The notes under the pieces were generated by a model that searched no databases, was not told the DNA's origin, and worked only from the letters and a program-made list of their open reading frames with translations. From Yersinia artesiana (GTDB lineage Bacteria; Pseudomonadota; Gammaproteobacteria; Enterobacterales; Enterobacteriaceae), in NCBI RefSeq assembly GCF_902726545.1, contig NZ_CACVAD010000019.1, positions 1-64,000 on the forward strand: a stretch of 64,000 nt of DNA, read 5' to 3'. Below are positions 1 through 9,052 of this stretch, piece by piece. Position numbers and translations under genes: made by a program. Numbering within the stretch: position 1 is the first letter of the stretch; every line of letters begins with the position of its first letter.

Positions 1-3
1 TAC

Positions 4-642
4 ATGTATAATATAATTATCTTTAGTGGTTGTGGCCTAATGCGATTCTCATTACAAAAAACCGTTACCGACGTCATGAGGAAAGATATATTTTCGACCA
101 ACACTATCAATGTTTTTGTGTGCTCAGAATTTGAGAATTTTATCGACTTATTAATTCAAGAAAATGAAGTTATATGTATTTTTGATGTTGATGGCATCAG
201 CATCAAAAATCAGGAAAAGGTCTTTTCTTTAATTCGCGCGCGCTTTGGAGAATCCTCTTTAATGATATTGTGGAAAGGTTCTGAACTGAAGTTTTATCAT
301 GATTTCTTGCAGTCAAATACCGCATTCCTATTAAGTAAAACCGCAACACCCAGTGAGATTGACCACGAATTTTATCAATTAGTTAGGATGAAAAATAAAG
401 TAAAAGAGGGTAAAGCCAACATCAGAGTTGGAAATAAAACTTCAACCCACCGTGGTTTAACGCATCGCCAACAACAAGTATTAAAATTTATTATGCTCGG
501 CATGAATAATAAAGATATTGCCGAACATCTGGGTATTAGCGATAAAACGGTCAGCGCACACAGAAAAAGCATTTACGATAAATATAACGTGAAAAATGCA
601 ATCAGTCTTTATTATAAAGTTAATGAGTCAATGCTACATTAA
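4..642 (+). CDS. LuxR/FixJ-type helix-turn-helix transcriptional regulator
   Basis: A 212-residue protein with a C-terminal LuxR-family DNA-binding domain (about residues 150-205). The typical features are there: an LTxRQxQVL entry, an NKDIAEHLGIS helix-turn-helix and a KTVSAHRKSIYDKY recognition helix. The N-terminal 140 residues have the alternating strand/helix look of a receiver-like domain. I see no clear acidic pocket plus phospho-accepting Asp, so it may be a degenerate receiver of the kind common in fimbrial and virulence regulators. The first in-window ATG is used; only three bases precede it, so an upstream start cannot be excluded. It points toward the secreted-protein operon but is separated from it by 465 noncoding bases and is on the opposite strand. 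Its target is unknown. Regulation of Ysa genes is a guess from proximity only. Confidence 0.75.
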   Translation: MYNIIIFSGCGLMRFSLQKTVTDVMRKDIFSTNTINVFVCSEFENFIDLLIQENEVICIFDVDGISIKNQEKVFSLIRARFGESSLMILWKGSELKFYHDFLQSNTAFLLSKTATPSEIDHEFYQLVRMKNKVKEGKANIRVGNKTSTHRGLTHRQQQVLKFIMLGMNNKDIAEHLGISDKTVSAHRKSIYDKYNVKNAISLYYKVNESMLH

Positions 643-1107
643 TACACTTACTGACTGGCGGGGTGGTCAGCGCCCTGACGATAAGACACAGTTATCTGAA
701 ATAATTTGGTTTATTGAATTTAAAGATAAAATGGCCTGAGGTAAAACAGATGGAAATCAAAACAACTGCGTTGCGATAGCATGACCAGATGAATCACGCG
801 TTGGATATGTGAGTAAAACTTATAGCGATATTTCATCTCCCATTGATTTTCACCTTTCTTATTGTGGAAATTGGGATTAGTGGAACTAATCGATAACTTG
901 GCAATATTATCTAATTCATTTTTTGGAAATTCAAGTCTGTTTTGTACAGCAAAAAACCAAAATAAACTGCATTTTTATCTCTTAATTCCAATTGGAATAT
1001 GGCGATTAATTAACGAACCAACCAACACAAAACTGTTAAATTAAGATATCAATGATGCTGCCTTCCCTGGCAGCAACAATGAAATGTATCTTTAAATATT
1101 CAGGCTA
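643..1107. other. Noncoding gap between LuxR-type gene and acpY
   Basis: These 465 AT-rich bases separate two convergent genes. A 60-codon open frame at 862-1044 has no recognisable domain and an ordinary AT-rich composition, and I do not regard it as a gene. The only structure I can support is the hairpin near 1056-1075. Confidence 0.5.
1056..1075 (-). terminator. Hairpin downstream of acpY
   Basis: A 7-bp perfect stem (TGCTGCC/GGCAGCA) with a 6-base loop lies 33 bases past the acpY stop on the minus strand. The sequence after it is AT-rich but lacks a clean T-run. It is a plausible but weak terminator for the sycB-yspBCDA-acpY operon. Confidence 0.4.
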
Positions 1108-1362
1108 TCAGCGAGTGACCTGTTCCAGATAATCCATCACATCCTGTACCCGATACCATGTCATCCAGGTTTTATCGTCCAACGGTTGTTCTGTATATTT
1201 TTCCACTGCTGACACCAACTCCAGCATCTCCAGAGAATCGAGATGAAGATCGACAATCAGACGCGATTGCATATCCCAATTTTGGTTTGCGCCAGAGTAG
1301 GCGCGAATCTGGGTTAGTTCTGACTTAAGCCAGCACTGATGAGGGTTTTCTGTTGTCATCAC
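1108..1362 (-). CDS. acpY: Acyl carrier protein of the Ysa type III operon (IacP-like)
   Basis: An 84-residue acyl carrier protein. The phosphopantetheine attachment site is visible as DLHLDSLEMLEL, with the modifiable serine in the DSL motif, on the usual acidic helical background. The ATG overlaps the yspA stop by 4 bases (ATGA), which implies translational coupling. The position as last gene after yspA matches Salmonella iacP after sipA and Shigella acp after ipaA. In those systems the protein is thought to help maturation or secretion of translocators or effectors rather than fatty-acid synthesis. Its exact role in Yersinia is not readable from the sequence. The symbol is given from family and gene order. 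Confidence 0.88.
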   Translation of the reverse strand: MMTTENPHQCWLKSELTQIRAYSGANQNWDMQSRLIVDLHLDSLEMLELVSAVEKYTEQPLDDKTWMTWYRVQDVMDYLEQVTR

Positions 1363-3791
1363 TTGGCCTCTGACGGATTAATGAGTGAACCACTTTTGGT
1401 CAATTTATCTGTGCGATATTGATCTTTCTCAGTGATAGAGCGAGTCTGCGCACCTTCTTGAGTCAGTACCACATTAGCACCCTTATTATTGATCCAGGAT
1501 TGTGTTGGCGCGGTGCTATTTTTCCCAAAACCAACGAATTGATTACCCTGAGCATTGACCGAAGAGGAACTTTTTTGCTGTGCGTCTCCCAGCTGGTAAC
1601 GTCTTTTCCCTGCGAGATCATTAACCTGTCCACCAGAAGTCGTTATCACATCAGCACTCGTGTGTAGCTGGGATTGTACCGACCCATTTGTACCAAATGC
1701 GGTCCCCTGAGCATTAAGTTGCTTCTCAACGACGACCTGAGCGGGGATTGCACGATAAGTCTCATCTGTTGGTTGCAATGTTCCGTCGGAGTTCACTTGA
1801 AGATCTAGTGTAGAAATAAAGTTAGGGGTTTTCCCTGGGATGAGTAAATCCGCTTTATAACTCACTTGCGCCGCATCCTGGCTGGCCTGCTCAGTCTTAC
1901 CTGCATCACGTAATGCTGTTGGCGCAGAACTTTGTGGCCTCATTCCTTGAAATGCAGTCCCAAATTGATTGACTGCATTGGGTTGTTTGGCCGCAACATT
2001 CTCCTGCGCATAACGTTGTTTTTCAGCGAGTTCGAAAACCTGTCCACCAGAAGTCGTTATCACATCAGCACTCGTGTGTAGCCTGGAGGGCGCTGACCCA
2101 TCCGTACCCAATAAAGTCCCCTGAGCATTAAGAGATTTCCCCGTTACCAGCTTAGCCGGAGGCATCTGTTTAGTCTCATCCGCTGTTTCTGATATATCTT
2201 CTGAGTTCAAAGTATTATCCGACACAGGGATTTCTTTTGCTGCGGATAAATCCGGTGTATTGCTCACTGGCGGCGCATCTTGCTGAATCTTACCCGCACC
2301 GCGTAATGGTGCTGGCGCTGGGTTCTGCTGCCCAAATCCAACAAATTGATTACCAAAACTATTTAGCGAAGTAGACTTTTTTTGCTCCACGCCATCCTGC
2401 GCATAACTCTGTTTTTGGCTAAGATCACGAACCAGCCCATCGTTGGTCAGTGTCACCTTAGAACCCTTGTCTAACCAGGAGGGTACCGGCCCTTTGGTGC
2501 CAAATAAAGTCCCGGAAGAATTAAGAGATTTATGGGGCGCGGAAGTGTTAACCGAAGCAGCAGGCTTAAGATTATCTGTTGCGGGCCGCGCTGGCGTGCT
2601 ATCAACGTCGTCGAATGGTTGAGTAGAGGAATCCACCCCAGTAGCTGTTGTTTTAGAAGCTGTCGCGTTCTGCGGTTGGTTTTTCTCAGGTTTGGTTGTC
2701 GCCTCCATAGCTGACAGATTTATGGTTGCAGTCGAAATAAAATTTTGGGTAAATGACGGCGAACCATAATAATTATTATTAGTAGTAATATTAGTAATAT
2801 GATTAATAACAGGATCAGGCTTAGCCGCGTTATTGCCATTAGCCGGAGAGGGTTGCGCTACATCATGGTCGGTTGAAATGCCATCAGCCAGTGATGCCAG
2901 TGATGCTGCCGCTGCAATATCGGGCATCAACCCAGCTATTATTTGCGTTTTATGCTCCAATGCTGCGAGTAGTGAATACATTACCATCACTTTGTCGCCT
3001 TTATTGGTATATTGAGCAAATTGCGCCTTCAACGTATCAATCGTATTATTGTTGGTGGTGTTTTGCCCATCATAGAGATATTCGACGACTTCCTCGGGAT
3101 TCTTCCTTAATCCTTCCAGAGTACCAGGCGACAGCTTGCCCTCCAGCTTGCAAATAATATCTGAATAGACATTTTTCTTCAGATAATCAGAACAAAACTT
3201 AGCTAAGTTGTCTGGTTTAGTGTTTTTCCCAGATAACCCCAGCTTTTCCGAAAGAGCAGAAGTCAATGTCTTTAACGCCTGATATGCAGCATCCTTTTTT
3301 GCAGTAGCTCCCGGCTGTTGGGACAACTTATCCATCGCTTTATAGAAATCTGTTGCTTTGCCTATTAGGGCCTTATCTTGCATATCCGCAGGAACAGCAT
3401 TAAATAATGCCAGCGCCACTTTAGTACCCTGCTCTATGGTTGAGTTTTTCAAATCACGGTTGCAGCCATGATTCATCACTTGGGTTAACTTCTCCAAATT
3501 ACCAATTTTGGCCCCATGTTCTTGCAAACTTGTGAAAAAGACCTCCAAATGTTTGGCCTTATTCACCTCACCCAATGGGTGTCCATTGGCAGAATTGGGG
3601 TCGAAACGGAGGATTCCACTATTAACGTCTCCTTCGGTGAAGGAAACCGGACGGGATTGTGAGTTACCAAATGAAACCCCTGAGAGGTTTTCCGCCAAAG
3701 AGTTTTCATTGCGGGAAGACGCTCTACCAGAATCAGCCCGTGAGGAAGTTGGACTTACAGCAGTGCGTATTGAAGGCTGCGACGCAATCAT
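1359..3791 (-). CDS. yspA: YspA, Ysa type III secreted protein at the SipA position
   Basis: An 810-residue secreted-protein candidate. The N-terminus is Ser/Thr/Arg rich without a Sec signal, as expected of a type III substrate. Residues 75-300 are predicted mostly helical. Residues 300-420 are low-complexity (Asn, Thr, Pro, Ala). From about 420 the protein consists of three imperfect modules starting near residues 421, 552 and 690, each opening with a LNxxGTxxGTxG motif and containing QxYAQ or KRRY-type and LRxAGK elements, followed by a shorter C-terminal tail. The gene occupies the sipA position between yspD and acpY, but I see no convincing SipA actin-binding C-terminus. It starts at ATG 3791. 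The gap to yspD is 184 bases, unusually long for this operon. Secretion by Ysa is established for YspA in Y. enterocolitica; its host function is not readable here. Confidence 0.85.
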   Translation of the reverse strand: MIASQPSIRTAVSPTSSRADSGRASSRNENSLAENLSGVSFGNSQSRPVSFTEGDVNSGILRFDPNSANGHPLGEVNKAKHLEVFFTSLQEHGAKIGNLEKLTQVMNHGCNRDLKNSTIEQGTKVALALFNAVPADMQDKALIGKATDFYKAMDKLSQQPGATAKKDAAYQALKTLTSALSEKLGLSGKNTKPDNLAKFCSDYLKKNVYSDIICKLEGKLSPGTLEGLRKNPEEVVEYLYDGQNTTNNNTIDTLKAQFAQYTNKGDKVMVMYSLLAALEHKTQIIAGLMPDIAAAASLASLADGISTDHDVAQPSPANGNNAAKPDPVINHITNITTNNNYYGSPSFTQNFISTATINLSAMEATTKPEKNQPQNATASKTTATGVDSSTQPFDDVDSTPARPATDNLKPAASVNTSAPHKSLNSSGTLFGTKGPVPSWLDKGSKVTLTNDGLVRDLSQKQSYAQDGVEQKKSTSLNSFGNQFVGFGQQNPAPAPLRGAGKIQQDAPPVSNTPDLSAAKEIPVSDNTLNSEDISETADETKQMPPAKLVTGKSLNAQGTLLGTDGSAPSRLHTSADVITTSGGQVFELAEKQRYAQENVAAKQPNAVNQFGTAFQGMRPQSSAPTALRDAGKTEQASQDAAQVSYKADLLIPGKTPNFISTLDLQVNSDGTLQPTDETYRAIPAQVVVEKQLNAQGTAFGTNGSVQSQLHTSADVITTSGGQVNDLAGKRRYQLGDAQQKSSSSVNAQGNQFVGFGKNSTAPTQSWINNKGANVVLTQEGAQTRSITEKDQYRTDKLTKSGSLINPSEAK

Positions 3792-3945
3792 AAATAATCT
3801 ACCTTATATAAACAGCTTATAAATTTTGTAATACAACAGTGCGCACCGGTTGCAAAAAAATATCCAGCACTCTGCGGTATACCGTGCTCTAAATATTTTC
3901 AGACGATCATATTATTACTGGTCTGCGTCACGCTGCCTGAATAAG

Positions 3946-3977
3946 TAGCAGGCCATAAACCCTGCTATTCTTTTTTT
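3946..3977 (+). terminator. Hairpin plus T-run antisense to the yspD-yspA junction
   Basis: A 7-bp stem TAGCAGG/CCTGCTA with an 8-base loop is followed on the plus strand by TTCTTTTTTT, the layout of an intrinsic terminator for rightward transcription. The genes here run leftward, so for them the T-run lies before the hairpin and should not terminate. It could stop antisense transcripts or act as a 3'-end stabiliser in the operon mRNA. Confidence 0.45.
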
Positions 3978-5046
3978 ATTGCATATAACCTTGGTTATAT
4001 TGATGCAAATCTTTCGTCATTTGCACCAGTAACTGGATAAAGGTTTCAAAGGTACTATTATCCTGACGAAATCTCTCCAGCAATTGCGACACACTGCTAT
4101 TGACAGTATTTTTCTGGCTATCAATAGAGGCTTGCAAGCTCTGAAATGCTTGCGCATTGGTATTCCCACCCTGCCAAGATGTCTCACTATTAGCTACACT
4201 TCTATAGATATTTCTAATAGGGTCTAAATTAGGTTTAATATTAATAATGTTGTGCTCTTTATCCGTCTTAAGATCCTTCTCATGAGAATACGTTACAATA
4301 AAACCATCACCCAGCTTATTTTGCCAGAAATTTTTCGTACTCTCATCACCCTCAAAAGTATAAATAGATAATGTGGTACTATTATCAGGAGACCAGTTTT
4401 TATAAGCAGTTTTATAGTCACTACCTGTAGTATAGCTTGTATATTTTCCAAATTTTTTATCCAATGATTCTAAGAAATCCTTGGGTTTGAAATTTATTTT
4501 TCCATCACTACCGGCTGAGATAAAGTCACTTATTTGCCCCAATGCAGTATTAACATCTTTCATATACTCCGCGGCTTTCTGGTTAATATCAGCGTAAGTT
4601 TTTTGATAATTATTATGTATATTATCAATCATATCTTCCAAGGCCTTAATATGGCCTGGCGTCCCTTGATCATTATTTTTGCTGCTTAGTCCTTTTGCCT
4701 CGGCAAGTTCCATTTCTGCGGCAAACTTTTTAAACTTGGCTTGGTAGTCGTCGCTACTGATTTTTTCCATGCGGATGTTCTCCCGCGCCTGCGCTTCCAT
4801 CTCTGTCGGTAACTGAGGAGACGGATGAGAGACCGGAGACGCAGAGGGTTTAAACGCTTTAGGATTGCTGTCTATCACCTGTTGTGCTTGTGTATAAGGA
4901 TCGTTCTGAGGTTGATTCAGGGCAGAGAGATCCATCTCTTTCACTGACACCCCCAGAGGGCTAGTTTCAGGGGCAATAGCCCCTGAGTTATTCATAGCAA
5001 CCCAAGGTTCCGGACTATGTTGAACGAATGAAATAGCTGTTGACAT
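3976..5046 (-). CDS. yspD: YspD, needle-tip protein (SipD/IpaD family)
   Basis: A 356-residue hydrophilic tip protein. The N-terminal third is Ser/Pro/Gln rich and disordered-looking. From about residue 100 there are long helices, and the C-terminal 70 residues (heptad-rich, ending near QLLVQMTKDLHQYNQ) resemble the SipD/IpaD/BipD C-terminal coiled-coil helix that packs against the needle. In this family the protein caps the needle and senses host contact before recruiting the two pore formers. A good ribosome-binding site (AGAGGA) precedes ATG 5046. yspC ends 12 bases upstream, so the genes are cotranscribed. The name rests on operon order sycB-yspB-yspC-yspD-yspA. Confidence 0.88.
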   Translation of the reverse strand: MSTAISFVQHSPEPWVAMNNSGAIAPETSPLGVSVKEMDLSALNQPQNDPYTQAQQVIDSNPKAFKPSASPVSHPSPQLPTEMEAQARENIRMEKISSDDYQAKFKKFAAEMELAEAKGLSSKNNDQGTPGHIKALEDMIDNIHNNYQKTYADINQKAAEYMKDVNTALGQISDFISAGSDGKINFKPKDFLESLDKKFGKYTSYTTGSDYKTAYKNWSPDNSTTLSIYTFEGDESTKNFWQNKLGDGFIVTYSHEKDLKTDKEHNIINIKPNLDPIRNIYRSVANSETSWQGGNTNAQAFQSLQASIDSQKNTVNSSVSQLLERFRQDNSTFETFIQLLVQMTKDLHQYNQGYMQ

Positions 5047-5058
5047 ATTGATTCCTCT

Positions 5059-6375
5059 TTAACCCCGCATAACAACATTTCGGTTGGTATTTGCGGTATC
5101 GCTAATTAATCCGCTCAAAATCCCAAGAATCTCTTTCATATCCTGCAATAACTTATCAATCTGTTTGTCTTTATCATTAGCTACACCACGGGCTGCATCT
5201 GACGCGGAACTCTCCATCATTTTATCCGCTTCTGCCCGTTTGACTTCCTGCGTATTAGAAGCACTGGCCATCTGCCCCAGGTTATCTGACATACGCGTGC
5301 CCTGGTCAGTGATACCTTTTGCAGTATGGAGATCAGCATTTTTCTTATCGTATTGCTGTCGATGTAAATCGCCAGCGCTCTCTGCTTCATTCACCCTTTG
5401 CTGCTGCTGCTGCTTAAATCGCGCCTGTTCGGCTTTGCTCGGTGTCGTGGCTTGTGTCAAGGTTTTCCCATCCGCGCCAGTGTGGCTGACGGTACCCTTG
5501 GCTGGCGCACCAGTTTGATGCATATCAAGTTTGAGTTTGTTCGCATCTGCATGGTGCTGATTAGCAGGCTTAAGATGCTTATTTATAACCTGATGTTGCT
5601 TAACGGTGATCCCCGTTTGCACGGCAGAGCCTGCCAGGGTAACCCCAAAGCTGGTGCAAAAACCGATGACGGCACTACGGTAGATCTCTTTACCTTCACG
5701 GATAGTTGAATCCGCTGCCATCTGGGTCATCTCAGCATTCAGCGTGTTGAACATGGTATGAATATTACGCTCAGCGATATTCAGTTCCGCCATCACCTGA
5801 CGCAGCATGCTCAGTAAAAAGGTCATCATGTCACTGGACTGGATACCGATAAATTTGAGTTGCTTTGCCGAGTCCTGAGATTCAATTTTGCTACTTCCGC
5901 CCTCCTGCCCAGTGCCGATTTTTTTGACTTCTTCCTGCAAGAAATCGGCCAGCATCGCCTGAGCAAACACCGCCAGCTGACGCTGTTGCTCAGGATCTGC
6001 TACCAGTGCATCAAATCGAATACTGTCACTCGCATTCATCTCGATTTTAGCTTTTTCTTGTTGCAGCACTGTCGTCAGTACTTGTTGCTGCCGCGAGGGT
6101 GCGAAAGAATTATCTGAACGGGTCGCTTTGACATCTGTTAGCAGTTCACCAATCTGTGCCGACATTTGGTCAGGATTTATCGCCATAGTAGGAAGCGACA
6201 ACTGCGGCTTGCCACCAACACTGCCAAATTCTTTGTCTGCCATCTCAACATCGTGGAGGGCCAGCTTGCTGGTGGTATTTTGCTCTGGCCCTTGTAACTG
6301 CGGCAGCAGTTCCTGGTTAGAGTCAATTTTGCTGCTAAAATGATTAGGGGTTGCTGTGCTAATTTGCATATTCAT
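5059..6375 (-). CDS. yspC: YspC, translocator (SipC/IpaC family)
   Basis: A 438-residue pore-forming translocator. One hydrophobic segment lies near residues 230-260 (AVIGFCTSFGVTLAGSAV), matching the single membrane segment of SipC/IpaC. Long charged helical stretches lie on each side, including a Gln-rich run near residue 325. The C-terminal helix ends in an amphipathic ILSGLISDTANTNRNV tail. In SipC this region drives actin nucleation and bundling, but whether YspC shares that activity cannot be seen. It lies 18 bases after yspB and 12 before yspD. SycB is the expected chaperone, by analogy with SicA. Confidence 0.88.
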   Translation of the reverse strand: MNMQISTATPNHFSSKIDSNQELLPQLQGPEQNTTSKLALHDVEMADKEFGSVGGKPQLSLPTMAINPDQMSAQIGELLTDVKATRSDNSFAPSRQQQVLTTVLQQEKAKIEMNASDSIRFDALVADPEQQRQLAVFAQAMLADFLQEEVKKIGTGQEGGSSKIESQDSAKQLKFIGIQSSDMMTFLLSMLRQVMAELNIAERNIHTMFNTLNAEMTQMAADSTIREGKEIYRSAVIGFCTSFGVTLAGSAVQTGITVKQHQVINKHLKPANQHHADANKLKLDMHQTGAPAKGTVSHTGADGKTLTQATTPSKAEQARFKQQQQQRVNEAESAGDLHRQQYDKKNADLHTAKGITDQGTRMSDNLGQMASASNTQEVKRAEADKMMESSASDAARGVANDKDKQIDKLLQDMKEILGILSGLISDTANTNRNVVMRG

Positions 6376-6393
6376 TAATAGTTTCTCCTAAAA

Positions 6394-8415
6394 TTAAACA
6401 AAACTGCTGCTTTTCATCATATTGGCTTTCGCCGCGCCGGACTCATTCAATGCCGTCATCATGCCCTCAAACATCTCATTGAGCTGGTCATGGCTTTTAG
6501 ACATTGACTTAATTAGCGCCTTTAATAATTCATCAAGCGCCTGGATAAAAGCAGTGTTCAGCATCATGCCCGCCAGCATCTCTTTCATCTCGCGGATAAA
6601 AGAATTGGCATGTAAATTCAGCCCGCCACTGACCGCCGCATTGGTCACTCCAAGCACTATATTTGTACTGTTAAGGCCTATTTCCATTTTGCGCGCGGTC
6701 ACATCGCTGACTTTAAGCGCCTTGCCGGCTTTGCCAGCCATATTAGTCAATGGCTTACTAAGGTTAGCTACCTTGCTCCCCATTTTTCCTGCGGCACTAA
6801 TGAAATTACGGGGCAATGCTTTCACCGCGCTTTTCATCAAGCCAGCCACTTGTTTGCCGACATTTTTTGCGACATTGGCGACTGTTTGCCCCATATTTTT
6901 GACAAATGAAGACATCGACAATAGAGAAACCGCGAGGAAAACAACGGCTGCCAACACCATTCCTACAATGCCGCCGATCTCTTTAGCCTTTTCTTCCGGT
7001 ACACCAAAGGTAATCAGCATATTGGTAATCCCTTTGGAGATTTCCGTGGACAGCATCTGCATCAGGCTGCTTTGGCCTGTCTCCTCCAGAATGATATCGG
7101 CCACCGTCATAGCAATACCAATCGCTGCGACAGCCAGCATCAGTGGCCCGGCGGTACCAAAGGAAGCAATAGTTGCCACGACAGACACTGCGAGCATGAT
7201 GTAGCCAAAAATTTTACTGGCACAAGAGGCTGCTTTATTCCCTTCCTCTGCTTTGGCCTGAGCCTTTTCCGCTTCTTTTGCTTTTAGCTCTGAATCTTTA
7301 CGCGTAGCTTCATTGATGGTTGCCATCACATGCTGCTGCTGACGCATATTTTTAATCGAATCGTCGTTCATCGCCTTCTTCAACTGCGCAGTCAACAGTG
7401 TCAGAAGCGCCAGCGTATTCTCCCACCGCTCACCTTCAACCTCTGGCGGCCGGGTAGCATTTTCAATAAAGTTATTGAGTTCTACTCGATAGTTGTTTGC
7501 CTTTTGCGTGACAACTTCCGACTGCATCAATGACTGCTCATAGGAATCTTGAAGCTGCGCAGTATCCGATTCGGCTTGGGTTAGCTTGGTTTCCAGTTCC
7601 GTAAGGGCATTGGACACCTGCGTGACTGTTGTTTGTAATGTGCGTTGTCCACTGCTTAGTAAGGTTATCTCAGCCGTTAGAGACTCAAACTTCGCCTGCT
7701 GGGCCGGGGTTTTCGGCGGTGTGGGAAGGCCCTTCAGTTCTGACGTTGCCTGAGTCAATTCCTGCTGAATTTTGCTTAATTTATCTTCAGCGCTAACAAG
7801 CTGTGTTTTCACGCCTTGCTGCTGCTCTTTCAGTCCCTTGACCGTCTCTTTGCTTTGTTGCCAAGCCTGATTGTTTTCTGCAGCCTTATTGGTGGCGGTT
7901 TGTAACTCATTGACCCCGTTTTCCAAGGCCAACAACAGCTTTTCTCCCTGTACGCGCAAGGCGGAGGATTCGGCGTTAATCATTTGCAGACGACCGCGCA
8001 ACTCGGCCAGATTGCCACTGTTTAATATCTGGCACAGTGTTGCTATTGAGCCTATCAGCGCTGATGCAGCATTAAAGCCAGCAGTATTACTGGTCGCCGC
8101 TGAGCTAGCCCCTGCCGCACCCGCAGCACCCGCAGCGGCGGAGGCACCGGCCACTTCTTCTGTGGGTTGCTGATGAGCTGAAGCCACAGCTTTGGCCTGC
8201 GCCAATGTCATTTTAGGTGCTGCCAGTCGTGGCGCCCCCTCTTTGGCAGAACGCCGCTCCTGCTCCGTTGAAGCCAGCTCCCGGCAAGCATCCTCCAGTG
8301 CCAGAAGATTTTTGGTACTATCATCACGTATCGCATTAATATTCACACCTTGCGTAAAGGTACGAATATTATTAATTCGATCACTGCTAATGTTAACCTT
8401 GGTTATATCCGCCAT
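6394..8415 (-). CDS. yspB: YspB, major translocator (SipB/IpaB family)
   Basis: A 673-residue hydrophobic translocator. Residues 88-112 form an Ala/Gly-rich low-complexity patch. A long coiled-coil region spans roughly 130-330. Two hydrophobic segments around residues 405-450 and 480-510 are the hallmark of SipB/IpaB/YopB proteins that insert in host membranes. With YspC it should form the translocation pore. It is the first translocator gene after its chaperone sycB, 28 bases downstream. It ends in a Met/Ser-rich tail. Family membership is very clear from length, domain order and operon position. Confidence 0.9.
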   Translation of the reverse strand: MADITKVNISSDRINNIRTFTQGVNINAIRDDSTKNLLALEDACRELASTEQERRSAKEGAPRLAAPKMTLAQAKAVASAHQQPTEEVAGASAAAGAAGAAGASSAATSNTAGFNAASALIGSIATLCQILNSGNLAELRGRLQMINAESSALRVQGEKLLLALENGVNELQTATNKAAENNQAWQQSKETVKGLKEQQQGVKTQLVSAEDKLSKIQQELTQATSELKGLPTPPKTPAQQAKFESLTAEITLLSSGQRTLQTTVTQVSNALTELETKLTQAESDTAQLQDSYEQSLMQSEVVTQKANNYRVELNNFIENATRPPEVEGERWENTLALLTLLTAQLKKAMNDDSIKNMRQQQHVMATINEATRKDSELKAKEAEKAQAKAEEGNKAASCASKIFGYIMLAVSVVATIASFGTAGPLMLAVAAIGIAMTVADIILEETGQSSLMQMLSTEISKGITNMLITFGVPEEKAKEIGGIVGMVLAAVVFLAVSLLSMSSFVKNMGQTVANVAKNVGKQVAGLMKSAVKALPRNFISAAGKMGSKVANLSKPLTNMAGKAGKALKVSDVTARKMEIGLNSTNIVLGVTNAAVSGGLNLHANSFIREMKEMLAGMMLNTAFIQALDELLKALIKSMSKSHDQLNEMFEGMMTALNESGAAKANMMKSSSFV

Positions 8416-8443
8416 ATGATATATTGACCTTATTCAATTAGAA

Positions 8444-8953
8444 TTATTCTTCTGCTGGTTCATCTTCTGTCAGATTTTTCTTTAATGCGATTAAATACAC
8501 GGAGGATTTTTGTTTCAACTCCGCATCATTACTCTTATTAAAGGTACTTTCAAAACAATGCAACGCAGCGCTACTTTTTTTCAGCATTAAATTACACTGT
8601 CCGGCATGGAATAATGGGCGGTAATCATCTTTTGCTAAAACAAAAGCCAGAGAATAGAGTTCAGCCGATTTTTCATAACGTTTGGTTAGCTGATAAACTG
8701 CCGCCAACCCCATAACATAATCAGTATTATAAAAATCATAAATACTGAGAAAACGGAAAAACGTTTCGGCCTCACTCAATTTACCTTGTTGATAAAACTC
8801 ATAAGCGTAAGCATAAAGTCCATCCATCGTACTTTGTGGAATACCATGAATATCTTTATAACTGGCACCATCCATTAATGCCTGGCAAAGTTCATCAAAA
8901 ACAACATCCATATCTTCAGTCTGATTTTGTTCTGCATCATGTTTCTGGTTCAT
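8444..8953 (-). CDS. sycB: SycB, translocator chaperone and YsaE coactivator (SicA/IpgC family)
   Basis: A 169-residue class II type III chaperone with tetratricopeptide repeats between about residues 45 and 150; YAYEFYQQGKLSEAETFFRFL and RPLFHAGQCNLML are typical. It should bind YspB and YspC in the cytoplasm before export. In Salmonella the homologue SicA also partners the AraC-type activator InvF, and the SycB-YsaE pair is reported to do the same in Y. enterocolitica. The C-terminus is acidic (DEPAEE). It is the first gene of the secreted-protein operon, preceded by a 99-base gap after ysaU that contains a perfect inverted repeat. Confidence 0.9.
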   Translation of the reverse strand: MNQKHDAEQNQTEDMDVVFDELCQALMDGASYKDIHGIPQSTMDGLYAYAYEFYQQGKLSEAETFFRFLSIYDFYNTDYVMGLAAVYQLTKRYEKSAELYSLAFVLAKDDYRPLFHAGQCNLMLKKSSAALHCFESTFNKSNDAELKQKSSVYLIALKKNLTEDEPAEE

Positions 8954-8983
8954 ATACTTTTTCCTAATTAATAATATGAGAAT

Positions 8984-9012
8984 TATGATGCAGTGCTGAT
9001 GTATGCATCATA
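8984..9012 (-). promoter_or_regulatory. Inverted repeat in the sycB promoter region
   Basis: TATGATGCA and TGCATCATA form a perfect 9-bp inverted repeat with an 11-base spacer, so the arm centres are 20 bases (two helical turns) apart. It lies 31-59 bases upstream of the sycB start, inside the only gap between ysaU and sycB. Spacing and position suit an activator dimer. YsaE with SycB is the obvious candidate, but the binding factor is inferred. Confidence 0.45.
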
Positions 9013-9052
9013 TGTAGTTGGAACAATTAGTTCTTATAAAAAACGATTCAAG

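Noticed and set aside
862-1044. 60-codon open frame
   Set aside because: No ribosome site, no domain, AT-rich noncoding look.
6422-7204. 260-codon open frame antisense to yspB
   Set aside because: Shadow of the alanine-rich, codon-biased yspB gene; no ribosome site or recognisable domain.
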